64,000 bases of DNA from Candidatus Brachybacter algidus (GTDB lineage Bacteria; Bacteroidota; Bacteroidia; Chitinophagales; Saprospiraceae): positions 1-64,000 of the forward strand of contig JADJSK010000014.1 of NCBI GenBank assembly GCA_016711705.1, in the 5' to 3' direction. The notes below the pieces were generated by a model. It was not told the DNA's origin. It searched no databases and worked only from the letters and a program-made list of their open reading frames with translations. A program made the translations under genes and the position numbers. Numbering within the stretch: the first letter of the stretch is position 1; the number at the start of each line of letters is the position of its first letter. Positions 25,149-35,078 of this stretch are shown piece after piece.

Positions 25149-26324
25149 TTAGTGTTTCACAACAGCCTTCGGCAATCTAATCGTAAATGTTGTTCCTTTG
25201 CCTGGAGAAGTTTTTTTCACAAATATCTTTCCACCATGGTATTCTTCGATGATACGTTTGCTTAAGGATAGGCCTAGTCCCCAACCTCTTGCCTTAGTGG
25301 TGAAGCCTGGTTTGAAGATGTTTCCTGCTTGTTTTGACGTCATACCTTTGCCCGTGTCTGATATATCTATGAAGACATTATTTGGATCTTCGTAGACTTC
25401 AGCTCCTATCACTCCTTTACCTTCCATTGCATCGAGGGCATTTCGGATGAGGTTTTCAAGTACCCAGTCAAACAAAGGAGCATTGACACTGATCTTGATT
25501 AGCTGGTCATTTGGAAATTGTGGAAATACAAATTCAACTTTACGGGGCGCCCTTTTACCCATATAAATCCTTGTATTTTCCAAAAGCTGGTACACATCGT
25601 TTTGCGTAAGCACAGGGATAGAACCTATTTTTGAAAATCGATCAGCAACTCTTTCTAGTTTTTGAACATCATTGTTGAGTTCGCTGAGAACTTCCATCTG
25701 ATCAGGATCATCTTCGGCCATCACTTTAAGATGCTCTATCCATGCGATGATAGCTGAAATAGGAGTGCCAAGTTGATGCGCTGTTTCTTTAGCCATACCG
25801 ACCCACAATCTGTTTTGCTCTGATTTTCTAGCAGCCGAGATGCCCAGATATCCCATGCCAATGAAGACAGAAAGCAGCAGAAGTTGGATGTAAGGGAAAT
25901 AGGTTAAATAGGTGTACAGCCTGGAATTCTTGTAGTAAACCTTTTGGTTCACGAATTCATCTTTAATGTCAATAGGTTTGTAGCCGTTCGATTTAATCTC
26001 TTTCAATTGGTCTTTGAGAAATAGTGTATCTTCATTTAATTCATCTGAAAAATTCACTGCAGTAATGATATTGTCCTTATTATCCGTTAGGATGGCCGGG
26101 ATTTTAAAATCCTGTGTTAATTGTAGAGATATGTCATTTGTCACATCAGAGGCTTTGGTCAAATCCTCAATGGCACGAGCATATAATTGTACACTTTTTT
26201 CCTCCCCTTCCTTGAGTTTGGTTGCAAGAAATGTAGTATACAACATAGAAATGACCAACACCAAAATGCCAATGATGATGAGATATGTTTTCCAGTAGGT
26301 CCTGAAATCAAATATTCTAAGCAA
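25149..26324 (-). CDS. Orphan sensor histidine kinase
   Basis: 391 aa. Two membrane segments (about 11-32 and 141-163) enclose a short periplasmic sensor. The cytoplasmic part has the H-box AKETAHQLGTPISAIIAW (phospho-His near residue 184), N-box ENLIRNALDAME, and ATP-lid motifs ISDTGKGM and GWGLGLSLSKRI. The H-box sequence and short periplasmic loop are typical of Bacteroidota membrane kinases. No response regulator gene is adjacent, so its partner is elsewhere. The signal is unknown. It is transcribed alone and divergently from the glycosyltransferase gene. Confidence 0.93.
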   Translation of the reverse strand: MLRIFDFRTYWKTYLIIIGILVLVISMLYTTFLATKLKEGEEKSVQLYARAIEDLTKASDVTNDISLQLTQDFKIPAILTDNKDNIITAVNFSDELNEDTLFLKDQLKEIKSNGYKPIDIKDEFVNQKVYYKNSRLYTYLTYFPYIQLLLLSVFIGMGYLGISAARKSEQNRLWVGMAKETAHQLGTPISAIIAWIEHLKVMAEDDPDQMEVLSELNNDVQKLERVADRFSKIGSIPVLTQNDVYQLLENTRIYMGKRAPRKVEFVFPQFPNDQLIKISVNAPLFDWVLENLIRNALDAMEGKGVIGAEVYEDPNNVFIDISDTGKGMTSKQAGNIFKPGFTTKARGWGLGLSLSKRIIEEYHGGKIFVKKTSPGKGTTFTIRLPKAVVKH

Positions 26325-26727
26325 AAGAATTATTTCTTAGTTAAGATAAAGAATAGAACACTCCAAATGTAAATAATATTTTGTGAAAGCAGGTTTTTTT
26401 GAATGTAGGTGTGTAATTCATAGCAATGGAACGAAGATGAAAATAAAAATGGAACGCAGATGACGCTGTTAAAAGGGATTTCGCTGATAAACATAAATTA
26501 AGCATTGACAATAGAAAGTTGCTTACCGTATTTATATTAAAGGAGATTAGATTAAATAAGAAGTTGTCCAAATCTGCTCAATCTGCGTCATCCGTGTTCT
26601 ATCCCATGTGTCTTATCCTCTGCCATTAAATTCAAAAATCCATCCATAATTCATCCCGAAAAGAAATAATATCTAATTTCGCCGGTGAGTAAAGGTTCAT
26701 TTTAAAGATATTTGCACAAAATTCTCT
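26325..26727. other. Intergenic region with diverged inverted repeats
   Basis: About 400 bases between divergent genes, no gene. A word AACGCAGATGACGCTG at 26453-26468 recurs in inverted, diverged form near 26584-26601 (reverse complement AACACGGATGACGCAG). A GATATTTG box at 26707-26714 (one mismatch to TAnnTTTG) lies 14 bases before the glycosyltransferase start. Confidence 0.6.
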
Positions 26728-27836
26728 ATGAAAATAGCTGTAAACACAAGGTTTCTCATCAAAGGTAAAATGACCGGACTTGGACATTTTACTTTTGAAT
26801 TATTGAAACAATTGGTGGTGCAACATCCTGAAGATGAATTTATCTTTTTATTTGACAGAAAAATTGACCCTGACTTTGTTTTTGCTTCGAATATAACACC
26901 TGTCATGGTCTTTCCACCTGCCCGAGCTCCTTTTCTTTTCTATTGGTGGTTTGAGTGGGCCATTCCTTCAATTGTCAAAAAATATAAGGCTGAAGTATTT
27001 CTTAGCCCCGACAATTTTATGTCACTTAGCTTGAATATACCAACAGTTCTCGTCATTCATGACCTTGCTTTCGAGCATTTCCCTGCAGATTTATCATTTA
27101 GTAATAGATGGTATTATAAACATTTTATGCCGCTTTTTGCCCGGAAAGCTGCGAAGATTGCAACTGTTTCATTGGCAACTAAATTGGATATTATTGGCCA
27201 ATATAACATCCCTTCAGATAAGATCGAGGTAGTTGGTCTTGGCTTGAATGAAGGGTTTGAACGGCCAGAAGAAGGTATTGAACCGGAAGATTATTTTGTG
27301 CACATAGGAACAATTCAGCCAAGGAAAAATATAGTCAGGCTGCTGGAGGCATTTGAGGCTTATAAGATGAAAAGCGGAAATGCCACCAAATTGATCTTCA
27401 TTGGCGGCAAAGGTTGGAAGGATGCCCCGATCTATGAGTATCTTAACAAAATGCAGTTCAAAGAAGACGTTATTTTCGAAGGGTATTTGACTAATCAGGA
27501 AATTTCTGAAAAACTACAAAAAGCAATCGCTTTGCTATGTGTCTCCTACTTTGAAGGATTTGGAATGCCAGTTATAGAAGCCCAGCAATGTGGTTGCCCG
27601 GTGATATGTTCGAATATTAGTTCGTTGCCGGAAGCTGCAGGAAGTGGTGCTTTGTTGGTTGACCCTTATGATGTCGCGGCAATAGCTGATTCAATGGCAC
27701 TTTTGAAAAATGATGCAACTTTAAGGAGACATTAATTCAAAGGGGGTTTGAAAATGTTGTAAAATACTCCTGGAAGTTGACATCCAAAAAGGTATGGAAC
27801 TGTTTATCATCAGTTATTAATCAAACTGTTTTGTGA
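26728..27836 (+). CDS. Family-4 glycosyltransferase, frameshift near the 3' end
   Basis: A GT-B fold glycosyltransferase (GT4, glycosyltransferases group 1). The N-terminal half starts MKIAVNTRFLIKGKMTGLGH and continues with VLVIHDLAFEHFP. The C-terminal half has EDYFVHIGTIQPRKNI, IFIGGKGWKD and the donor-binding region LLCVSYFEGFGMPVIEAQQC (EX7E). The open frame stops at 27735 after NDATLRRH, but one base shift near 27725 restores TLIQRGFENVVKYSWKLTSK up to TGA at 27836. This is the usual GT4 C-terminus. It probably adds a sugar to a polysaccharide or glycan at the cytoplasmic face; the acceptor is unknown and no sugar-pathway neighbour helps. Confidence 0.85.
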
Positions 27837-27987
27837 AAATAATGCTCGGAGGCTCGGAGGCTTGTCGAAGTTTTTAACTTCGATACAATATTTAGAAGTT
27901 TTAACTTCATCATAATATCTTTAAAGAGAATCCTCAAATTCAACTGAAATTATATCGCTATCAAAAAAGAATTAAGTTAAATTTATT

Positions 27988-28070
27988 CAACCCACTCCGG
28001 GGTTGTAAGCGTGGCTATCTCCCCCGAGTTGCAATCGGGGCTATTGTCATTCAACCCCCCGCCGGGGTTT
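27988..28070. repeat. GC-rich palindromic repeat cluster
   Basis: Three stems in a row: CAACCC/GGGTTG at 27988-28005, CCCCGA/TCGGGG with loop GTTGCAA at 28022-28040, and AACCCC/GGGGTT at 28053-28069. The same kind of CAACCC/GGGGTTG words is common between genes in Bacteroidota. Confidence 0.7.
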
Positions 28071-28453
28071 TAAGTTATTATTGCATCAAAATCATAAGCT
28101 TTACGACAAAGGCATTTTACCAGAAGTTTTAAGAATTTTCACAAAATTTTCACAAATGAATTAGTATTAGATGTGAAGCATCATTAGTGCAATCAGTGGT
28201 TAAAGATATTATTGTTTTTAAAAGCTTGTCGGTGTTTAACTTGATACAATAATTAGAAGGTTTTAAGTTCTTCATAATACCTAGGAAAATGCCAAAACTT
28301 TCATATTCACAGCCTAATTAACAGGTTATCAGCCATTTATTATTAAATTCTTGGTATTAATTTAAACGTTTCTTCACCCTGGTTCACACCTGATTCACAA
28401 CTTGATTTTAAATAAATCAAATAATTCTTCCATCATTTCGGCTTCAAACATTC

Positions 28454-28461
28454 TATATTTG
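28454..28461 (+). promoter_or_regulatory. Probable -7 box for ftcD
   Basis: TATATTTG fits the Bacteroidota TAnnTTTG consensus and lies 19 bases before the ftcD ATG. No clear TTTG -33 element is seen at the right distance. Confidence 0.45.
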
Positions 28462-28480
28462 CAAGCAAAAAATAGCCGAC

Positions 28481-30153
28481 ATGAGCCAGATATTAATCGA
28501 ATGTGTTCCCAACTTCAGTGAGGGACGTGATATGAATGTAATTAATGCCATCGCTGATTCTATCAGAGCCGTGGAGGGGTGACCTTACTGGATGTTGATC
28601 CCGGAAAGGCGACAAATCGTACAGTGTTTACCTTTGTTGGTCATCCGGATGCTGTGTGTGAGGCTGCATATATAGCTATTGGCGTCGCTGGCCAACTCAT
28701 CGATATGAGTAAACACAAAGGAGCTCATCCTCGCATGGGTGCGACCGATGTTTGTCCACTCATCCCCATAGCCGGAATAACCTTGGATGAATTAATTCCT
28801 TATGCTCAGAAATTGGGACAACGAGTAGCAGAAGGACATGGCATACCAATATATCTATATGAGGCAGCAGCTGCTTCTCCTGATAGAAAAAGCCTGGGCG
28901 ATATCAGAAGTGGTGAATATGAAGGGTTCGTGACAAAGATCAAAGACCCTCAGTGGAAGCCGGACTTTGGTGCAGCAATATTCAATGAAAGGTCAGGTGC
29001 CACTGTAATCGGGGCCAGAGACTTCCTGGTAGCTTATAATGTCAATCTCAATACAACTTCTGTTAAAAAAGCTAACGGCATTGCCTTCGATATTCGTGAA
29101 AATGGTCGCATCATGAAAGTCAATGGTGAAGCTGTCCTTGATGAAAATGGAGAACCTATCCGTCAACCCGGCAAACTAAAAAGTGTCAAAGGAATTGGGT
29201 GGTTTATAGAAGAATACGGCATCGCACAAATCTCTATGAACCTCACTAATATCAATGATACACCGCTGCATGATGCTTTCGAAGCATGTGTGGAAAGTGC
29301 ACAAAATCGGGGTATCAGAGTTACCGGATCGGAACTTGTTGGTATGGTGCCAAAAAAAGTATTGATCGATGCAGGTAAATATTTCTTGCAGAAGCAAAAA
29401 GCATCTTCAGGACTTTCAGAATTGGAATTAATGAAATTTGCTGTAAGATCGATGGGGCTGGAAGAAATTGCTCCATATCCTCTTGACAAGAAGGTCATCG
29501 AATATGCGATTGCCAAGAAGGAAGACTCCAGACTTGTGAATCTTTCATTGACAGAGTTTGCTAATCTGACAGCATCAGAATCTCCGGCACCGGGTGGTGG
29601 ATCTGTTTCGGCTGCTGTTGGGGCATTCGGCATATCGCTGGGGACGATGGTTGCAAATCTTACAGGAAGTAAAAAAGGTTTTGAAAAAAATTGGAAAAAT
29701 TACAGTAAATACGCCGTAAAAGGACAAGAGATAAAACAAAAATTGCTTCAACTCGTAGATGAAGATACCCAAGCCTTCAACGGTATTATCGAAGCAGTAA
29801 GAATGCCCAAATCCAATGAAGAAGAATTAGCTGCAAGAAAAGAAGCTATGATCTCTGCAACGAAACACGCCATCGAAATACCTTATGAAGTAATGAAAAC
29901 AGCTGCGTTGGCCATTCCGATCATAGCTGCCATGGTAGAAAAAGGCAATCCTACCAGCCTTTCAGATGCTGCTGTGGGTGGACTTTGTCTTCAGACAGCC
30001 GTGACAGGTGCTTACTACAATGTAAAGATCAACTTGCAAGGTTTGGATGATGCGGATTACAGTGTGTTTATGACGGCGCAGGCTACCACATTGTATAGAA
30101 AGTCAATGGATGAACTTAGTGAGATCCAAAAGTCAGTGGAAAAGGTACTTTGA
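28481..30153 (+). CDS. ftcD: Bifunctional glutamate formiminotransferase / formiminotetrahydrofolate cyclodeaminase, one frameshift
   Basis: Moves the formimino group from N-formiminoglutamate to tetrahydrofolate, then cyclises it to methenyl-THF with ammonia release; the last steps of histidine breakdown. ATG at 28481 gives MSQILIECVPNFSEGRDMNV, the conserved start. The frame stops at TGA 28580 after VEG; one extra G in the G4 run at 28576-28579 restores VTLLDVDPGKATNRTVFTFV and 524 further residues. The transferase domain fills about residues 1-300 (HPRMGATDVCPLIPI) and the cyclodeaminase about 360-555 (ASESPAPGGGSVSAAVG). Total about 557 aa, normal for the fused enzyme. An FMN reductase gene follows after 3 bases. 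No other hut gene is in view. Confidence 0.92.
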
Positions 30154-30156
30154 TTT

Positions 30157-30696
30157 ATGTCTGAAAAGAAAAAAGTGCTCGCCATTATAGGCAGTACCAG
30201 AGCTAATTCTTCCAATTTAAGATTGGTAAAATGCATCCAGCACATGACTGCTGATGTTTTTGAAATGAATATTTTCAATGAGATCGACACGCTGCCTCAC
30301 TTCAATCCGGACCTTGACAAAGAAAACCCTCCTGAAAGCATTGTGAATTTCAGAAAACTGATATCGGAGGCAGATGGTGTGCTGATCTGTACGCCTGAAT
30401 ATGTGTTTACACTGCCCGGCAGTCTCAAAAATGCTTTGGAATGGTGCGTTTCTACCACTATTTTCTCTCAAAAGCCTACCGGCCTAATCACAGCTTCCGC
30501 CAATGGAATGATGGGACACGAATCCTTACAATTGGTGATGAGAACCATTGAAGCTAAGTTTGCAGAAGATACCACACTCTTGATATCAGGTATCAGTGGA
30601 AAGATCAATATGGAAAATGAGATCACGCATCCTCAGACAGCTTTATTGATTAATAACTTTATAGAATCTTTTTTAAAGATTTTTGTTACCGATTAA
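30157..30696 (+). CDS. NAD(P)H-dependent FMN reductase family protein
   Basis: 179-aa flavodoxin-like protein: KKVLAIIGSTRANSSNLRLV provides the FMN phosphate loop; LICTPEYVFTLPGSLKNALE is the typical loop around the flavin ring; then PTGLITASANGMMGHESLQL. These enzymes reduce FMN, quinones or azo compounds with NAD(P)H as dimers in the cytoplasm. It starts 3 bases after ftcD, so the two are co-transcribed, though a functional link to histidine use is not obvious. Confidence 0.9.
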   Translation: MSEKKKVLAIIGSTRANSSNLRLVKCIQHMTADVFEMNIFNEIDTLPHFNPDLDKENPPESIVNFRKLISEADGVLICTPEYVFTLPGSLKNALEWCVSTTIFSQKPTGLITASANGMMGHESLQLVMRTIEAKFAEDTTLLISGISGKINMENEITHPQTALLINNFIESFLKIFVTD

Positions 30697-30877
30697 TTCT
30701 GGTTATAAATATGTTCATTATTCCAAAATGAAAAACCAAAATTTAATAACCTGAAATGAAAAGGTCCATTTTATTATCTTTACTTTATTGTACGAAAAGT
30801 TTTAAATAATTAAGATAAGTTGGCTTTTTACTGCAATGTAATGAAACACCACTTTAAAAGACCAATATCAAAAAAAT

Positions 30878-31102
30878 ATGTACACATACAAAATACATTT
30901 AAAAAAAGAAGCTGAAGGCGGTTACACTGTTTCGGTACCTGTATTGCCTGGTTGCATTACATACGGTGAAGATGTTGACGAGGCTATAGCAATGGCTAAA
31001 GAAGCCATTAAGCTCTATATTGAAGAATTACAAGAAAGAGGCGAAGTCATACCTGATAATAGCAATACATTGGAATTCTCCTTAACCCTCGAGGCAACAT
31101 GA
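30878..31102 (+). CDS. hicB: HicB-type antitoxin
   Basis: 74-aa HicB-like fold: YKIHLKKEAEGGYTVSVPVL, PGCITYGEDVDEAIAMAKEA, then LYIEELQERGEVIP. HicB neutralises the HicA mRNA interferase. The protein ends after the partial RNase-H-like domain and has no C-terminal DNA-binding helix-turn-helix or ribbon-helix-helix, so autoregulation would need another route. Its stop overlaps the hicA start by four bases (ATGA). Antitoxin first is the reverse of the hicAB order in E. coli. Confidence 0.92.
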   Translation: MYTYKIHLKKEAEGGYTVSVPVLPGCITYGEDVDEAIAMAKEAIKLYIEELQERGEVIPDNSNTLEFSLTLEAT

Positions 31103-31305
31103 ACCTATCCCCAAATCGCCTCATTATTTTTTTAGAAGAAAACGGCTTTATTTTCAAACGATCCAAAGGCTCACATCAATTGTATTACAATCCTAATTCT
31201 AAAAAAACGATTATCGTGCCTTTCCACGGTGGAAGGGACATGAAAAAAGGTACTTTTTATGCTATCTTTAGACAGGCTGGACTTTATAAAAATGATTTAG
31301 TGTAA
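31099..31305 (+). CDS. hicA: HicA-type mRNA interferase toxin
   Basis: 68-aa dsRBD-like toxin: LIIFLEENGFIFKRSKGSHQ with the catalytic His26 in GSHQLYYN, then VPFHGGRDMKKGTFYAIFRQ and AGLY. HicA cleaves mRNA and halts growth when not bound by HicB. Length is normal. Overlap with hicB implies translational coupling. The pair is free-standing between ftcD and the M16 peptidase gene, as is common for mobile toxin-antitoxin pairs. Confidence 0.93.
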   Translation: MNLSPNRLIIFLEENGFIFKRSKGSHQLYYNPNSKKTIIVPFHGGRDMKKGTFYAIFRQAGLYKNDLV

Positions 31306-31499
31306 ATTTATTCAATAAACTTATATCACCCATATAATTCAGAAGTTCAGATTTTTTAAAATCACATATTGGCACTTTTGTAAAGTTTAAATAAGGAAGT
31401 TTTTTGGTCGAAGCAAACCATACTTTCAGCGAAAACCTAAAATAAAATGGGTATTTTTCGTAAATTGCGCATCTTTTTTCAATCTAACCAAATTAATAT

Positions 31500-34271
31500 A
31501 TGAATAAAATATTTATGAAAAAGCAGTTGAAAGCAATCCTTATAGCAGGAGTTTTCGCTTGCGCCCTCCCTTTCGCCATGCAGGCTCAGGTCGAAGGCAT
31601 TACTAAAGGGGTTACTGTGGAAGGCATCACAGAATATACAATTGAGAAAAATGGCATGAAAGTGTTGCTTTTCCCTGAACCATCCAAACCTACAATTACT
31701 GTAAATATCACTTATCTGGTAGGTAGCCGTCATGAAGGTTACGGTGAGACAGGTATGGCGCACCTTTTGGAGCACATGGTGTTCAAAGGTACTCCTAATC
31801 ACAAAGATATTCCTGCGGAATTGACTTCTCATGGGGCGCGTCCAAATGGAACAACATGGTTGGATAGAACGAATTATTTCGAGACTTTCTCAGCTAAAGA
31901 TGAAAATCTTGAATGGGCACTTAGCCTTGAGTCTGACAGAATGGTTAATTCATTTATAGCGAAAGAGGCTCTTGAAAGTGAAATGACTGTAGTAAGAAAT
32001 GAATTCGAAAGTGGTGAGAATGATCCAACCAGCATCCTGATGGAGCGCGTGTTGTCCACATCATTTCTTTGGCATAATTATGGTAAATCTACCATTGGTG
32101 CAAGAGCGGATATAGAGAATGTTCCTATCGAAAGATTGCAGGCATTTTATAAAAAATACTATCAACCGGACAATTCAGTATTGGTGGTAGCAGGTCAGAT
32201 CGATGTGGAAAAGACATTGAAAATGATCAAGAAATACTTCGAACCAATACCAAAACCGAACAGAAAAGAAAATCTTTTGTATCCGACTTACACAGCTGAA
32301 CCTACTCAAGATGGAGAAAGAAGTGTCGTGCTTAGAAGAACAGGTGATGTACAGGCTGTCATGGCTGCATATCACATCTGCCCTGGTGCACATCCTGACT
32401 ACGCAGCATTGGAAATGTTAACTTCTATCCTTACTGATAACCCTGGTGGTATCATGTATAAGGAATTGGTAGAAAGCAAAAAAGCAACTGATGTATTTGG
32501 GTTTAGTTTTGAATTAAAAGAGCCGGGAGTCATGATGTTTGGTGCATCTATACCTTTAGATAAATCATTGGAAGAAGCTAAGGCAACATTTTTAAGCAGA
32601 CTGGACAAAGTATCCGGTATGACTTTTACACAAGAAGAACTTGATCGTCAGAAACAAAAAGCTTCTAAAGGCTGGGAAATGGCTTTCAATAACGTAGAAA
32701 GAGTAGGAACCAATCTGAGTGAATATATCGCACAAGGTGACTGGAGACTAACTTTCATCGGTCGTGACAATATTAAAAAAGTGACTTTAAATGATCTTAA
32801 AAGAGTTGCTAAGTTATATTTCAAAAGTTCAAACAGAACTTTTGGAGAGTTTATTCCTGACAAAAATCCTGATAGAGTAGAAGTACCGGGCGTGGTTGAT
32901 TTTGCCGCTATTGTTAAAGATTACAAAGGAAATGAGGCAGTGAGCGAAGGTGAAATGTTTGACCCTTCTCCATCTAATATTGATAAAAGAACGAGCACAG
33001 CTAAAGCTAAAACAGGTAATTTTGAAATAGCTATGTTGCCGAAGGAAACAAGAGGTGATGTCGTAATAGCTAATATAACATTCAGAATGGGTGATGCTAC
33101 AAGCTTGAAGGGCAAGGCTGCCACAGGCGACCTTACAGCTTCTATGTTGAATAAGGGAACTAAGACAATGAATAAGCAACAGATATCTGATGCTTTCGAC
33201 AAGTTAAAATCCAGGGTGTCTATAAGTGGAGGCGCAACTAACTGCAATGTCAGGGTAGAAACAACAAGAGAAAATCTTAAACCGACTTTGGCTATTATCG
33301 CTGATATCCTTAAAAATCCAGCTTTCCCACAGAATGAATTCGAAATTCTGGTTAATCAGGAAGTAAGTGCTATCGAAGCTCAGAAGGGTGATCCTCAGGG
33401 GCTTGCAAGTGTTGAATATTCAAGAGCGATCGCGAATTATCCTAAAGATGATCCGCGTTATACTCCTACAATGGATGAGAATATTGCAATGGTGAAGGCT
33501 GTTAAATTGGAAGATCTTAAGAAATTCCATACAGACTTCTATGGTGCTACAGATGCTACTGCTTCAGTAGTAGGCGATTTCTCTAAAGAGGAGATTGAAA
33601 AAATGATGATGGAAACATTCGGTACATGGAAAGCTAAGAATCCTTACAAAAGGATGGCAAGTCCATTTCAAGCTGCTACACCGGGTGAGAAAAACATTAA
33701 TACTCCAGATAAATCCAATTCACTTTATCTTGCTGGTTTCAATGTAGAATTGAAAGATTCTGACCCTGAATATCCGGCTATGGTTTTAGCGAATTATATC
33801 ATGGGTGGAGGATTCCTTAATTCAAGGCTTGCTACACGTATTCGCCAGAAAGATGGTTTGAGCTATGGAGTTGGTTCTCAATTTAGCTCAAGTGCTATGG
33901 ACAAGGCAGGTAACTTTACTGTGTATGCGATCAGTGCTCCTGAGAATACCGAAAAAGTAAATGCTGCTGTCAAGGAAGAGATCGCTAGAGTCAACAAAGA
34001 AGGATTCACAGCGGAAGAGCTTGAAGCTGCCAAGTCTGGATTGTTACAATCAAGACAGGTTAGTCGTGCTCAAGATGCTTCTTTATCAGGTACATTGAAC
34101 AATAACCTATTCATAGGACGTACAATGGAATTTGATGACAAAATAGATAAAGCTATTCAGGCACTTACACCTGCACAGGTTAATGCGGCATTCAATAAAT
34201 TCATCTCACCATCGAAATTGGTTGTGATCAAGGCGGGTGACTTTGAGAAAAATGTGGAGAAAAAACCTTAG
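31500..34271 (+). CDS. M16 family zinc peptidase (two-domain, periplasmic)
   Basis: 923 aa. A signal peptide (KAILIAGVFACALPFAMQAQ) is followed by the inverted zinc motif HLLEH (residues about 88-92) with the distal Glu in MTVVRNEFESGEN, i.e. an active N-terminal M16 domain. A second, inactive M16 domain begins near 500 and contains GGGFLNSRLATRIRQKDGLS, the substrate-binding R/Y region. Such proteins degrade peptides in a clamshell chamber. Two full M16 repeats in one chain match the pitrilysin/PqqL-like layout. Transcribed alone; a terminator follows. Confidence 0.93.
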   Translation: MNKIFMKKQLKAILIAGVFACALPFAMQAQVEGITKGVTVEGITEYTIEKNGMKVLLFPEPSKPTITVNITYLVGSRHEGYGETGMAHLLEHMVFKGTPNHKDIPAELTSHGARPNGTTWLDRTNYFETFSAKDENLEWALSLESDRMVNSFIAKEALESEMTVVRNEFESGENDPTSILMERVLSTSFLWHNYGKSTIGARADIENVPIERLQAFYKKYYQPDNSVLVVAGQIDVEKTLKMIKKYFEPIPKPNRKENLLYPTYTAEPTQDGERSVVLRRTGDVQAVMAAYHICPGAHPDYAALEMLTSILTDNPGGIMYKELVESKKATDVFGFSFELKEPGVMMFGASIPLDKSLEEAKATFLSRLDKVSGMTFTQEELDRQKQKASKGWEMAFNNVERVGTNLSEYIAQGDWRLTFIGRDNIKKVTLNDLKRVAKLYFKSSNRTFGEFIPDKNPDRVEVPGVVDFAAIVKDYKGNEAVSEGEMFDPSPSNIDKRTSTAKAKTGNFEIAMLPKETRGDVVIANITFRMGDATSLKGKAATGDLTASMLNKGTKTMNKQQISDAFDKLKSRVSISGGATNCNVRVETTRENLKPTLAIIADILKNPAFPQNEFEILVNQEVSAIEAQKGDPQGLASVEYSRAIANYPKDDPRYTPTMDENIAMVKAVKLEDLKKFHTDFYGATDATASVVGDFSKEEIEKMMMETFGTWKAKNPYKRMASPFQAATPGEKNINTPDKSNSLYLAGFNVELKDSDPEYPAMVLANYIMGGGFLNSRLATRIRQKDGLSYGVGSQFSSSAMDKAGNFTVYAISAPENTEKVNAAVKEEIARVNKEGFTAEELEAAKSGLLQSRQVSRAQDASLSGTLNNNLFIGRTMEFDDKIDKAIQALTPAQVNAAFNKFISPSKLVVIKAGDFEKNVEKKP

Positions 34272-34279
34272 TCTGAAAT

Positions 34280-34314
34280 GATGAAAAATAAAAGATGAAG
34301 GATGAAAAATATAC
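34280..34314. repeat. Period-7 tandem repeat after the M16 stop
   Basis: Five heptamers (GATGAAA, AATAAAA, GATGAAG, GATGAAA, AATATAC), beginning nine bases after the stop of the M16 peptidase gene. Confidence 0.65.
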
Positions 34315-34363
34315 CATTCTAAATTAATTTTTAATCCTACTATTTTTCTTTGAAATAAATATG

Positions 34364-34399
34364 AAGAGGAGTACCGATCTGGTTTCTCCTCTTTTTTTT
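34364..34399 (+). terminator. Rho-independent terminator after the M16 peptidase
   Basis: Stem AAGAGGAG / CTCCTCTT with a 14-base loop and a following run of T, about 95 bases past the stop. Confidence 0.85.
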
Positions 34400-34480
34400 A
34401 TCAATATATAGTATCAGTACTAAAATAAATTATAGTGCCTTCCATTTGTTTCAATTAAAAATAAAAAGATTATGAATATG

Positions 34481-34532
34481 GGACTAAAGTCCAATCATAC
34501 TTATCCTTCGATCCGTCGGTTAAAACCGACGG
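34481..34532. repeat. Double hairpin repeat
   Basis: GGACTAAAGTCC followed 20 bases on by perfect 9-bp arms CCGTCGGTT and AACCGACGG around AA. This pairing is a common Bacteroidota intergenic repeat type. Confidence 0.7.
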
Positions 34533-34982
34533 TAAGATATTGGTGGTCACCAATTGTATTTATCAGATGATTAGAGTAGCTTTTGAAGTAGTATATTCTA
34601 TGATTATATAAACAACCATACCACTCTAAGCCCAGCAGGCTTGCCTGACTGTCTAGGCAGGGGAGACATACATCAGCGAGGTACGCAGTGCCTCGCATAT
34701 TTCCAACAATCTTTTCAGAGAGGGCCAAAAGACCTTTGTAAGTGAATATTACAGAGAATTACCTGAAGTTTAAAGTTAAAATCACAATTTTTTGGCAGCA
34801 TATTGGACAAGCTCACCGTTTACTATTCCAAGCTAAATCATTGACCAAATTTATCTTTCAATCTGTTTATATCAAAGCAATTTCTTGAGTCGTTTCACGT
34901 TTGTAAAGCGCCGTAGATATATATTAACAGATTGCAATGGAGGATTTTAGGTCATTAATTAGTAAACTACTCAAATAAAATC

Positions 34983-34990
34983 TAAATTTG
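34983..34990 (+). promoter_or_regulatory. Possible -7 box for bamA
   Basis: TAAATTTG matches TAnnTTTG and lies 88 bases before the preferred bamA start; no clear -33 TTTG. Confidence 0.4.
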
Positions 34991-35078
34991 CGCCTCAAAA
35001 AATTGATTTTCAATAGATTGAAGGTCATTGGTTTTTGAACTTAAATTTCAAACATCCATTTATAATAATTTGATACAG

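Larger units (their letters stand above)
27837..28480. other. Intergenic repeat cluster before ftcD
   Basis: About 640 bases, no gene. A roughly 60-base sequence beginning GCTTGTCG at 27863 (words AACTTCGATACAAT, TTAGAAG, TTTTAACTTC) is repeated imperfectly from 28226. Between them lie GC-rich hairpins at 27988-28070. A TATATTTG box at 28454-28461 may be the ftcD promoter. Confidence 0.65.
34400..35078. other. Intergenic region before bamA with hairpin repeats
   Basis: About 680 bases, no credible gene (the open frame at 34501-34728 reads through repeats). It holds GGACT/AGTCC at 34481-34492, CCGTCGGTT/AACCGACGG at 34513-34532, GCGAGG/CCTCGC near 34676-34696, and a TAAATTTG box at 34983-34990. 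Confidence 0.65.

Noticed and set aside
29163..29633. Minus-strand 156-codon ORF opposite ftcD
   Set aside because: Shadow of the formiminotransferase frame; no leader or family features.
34501..34728. Minus-strand ORF of 75 codons before bamA
   Set aside because: It reads straight through palindromic repeats and resembles no protein.
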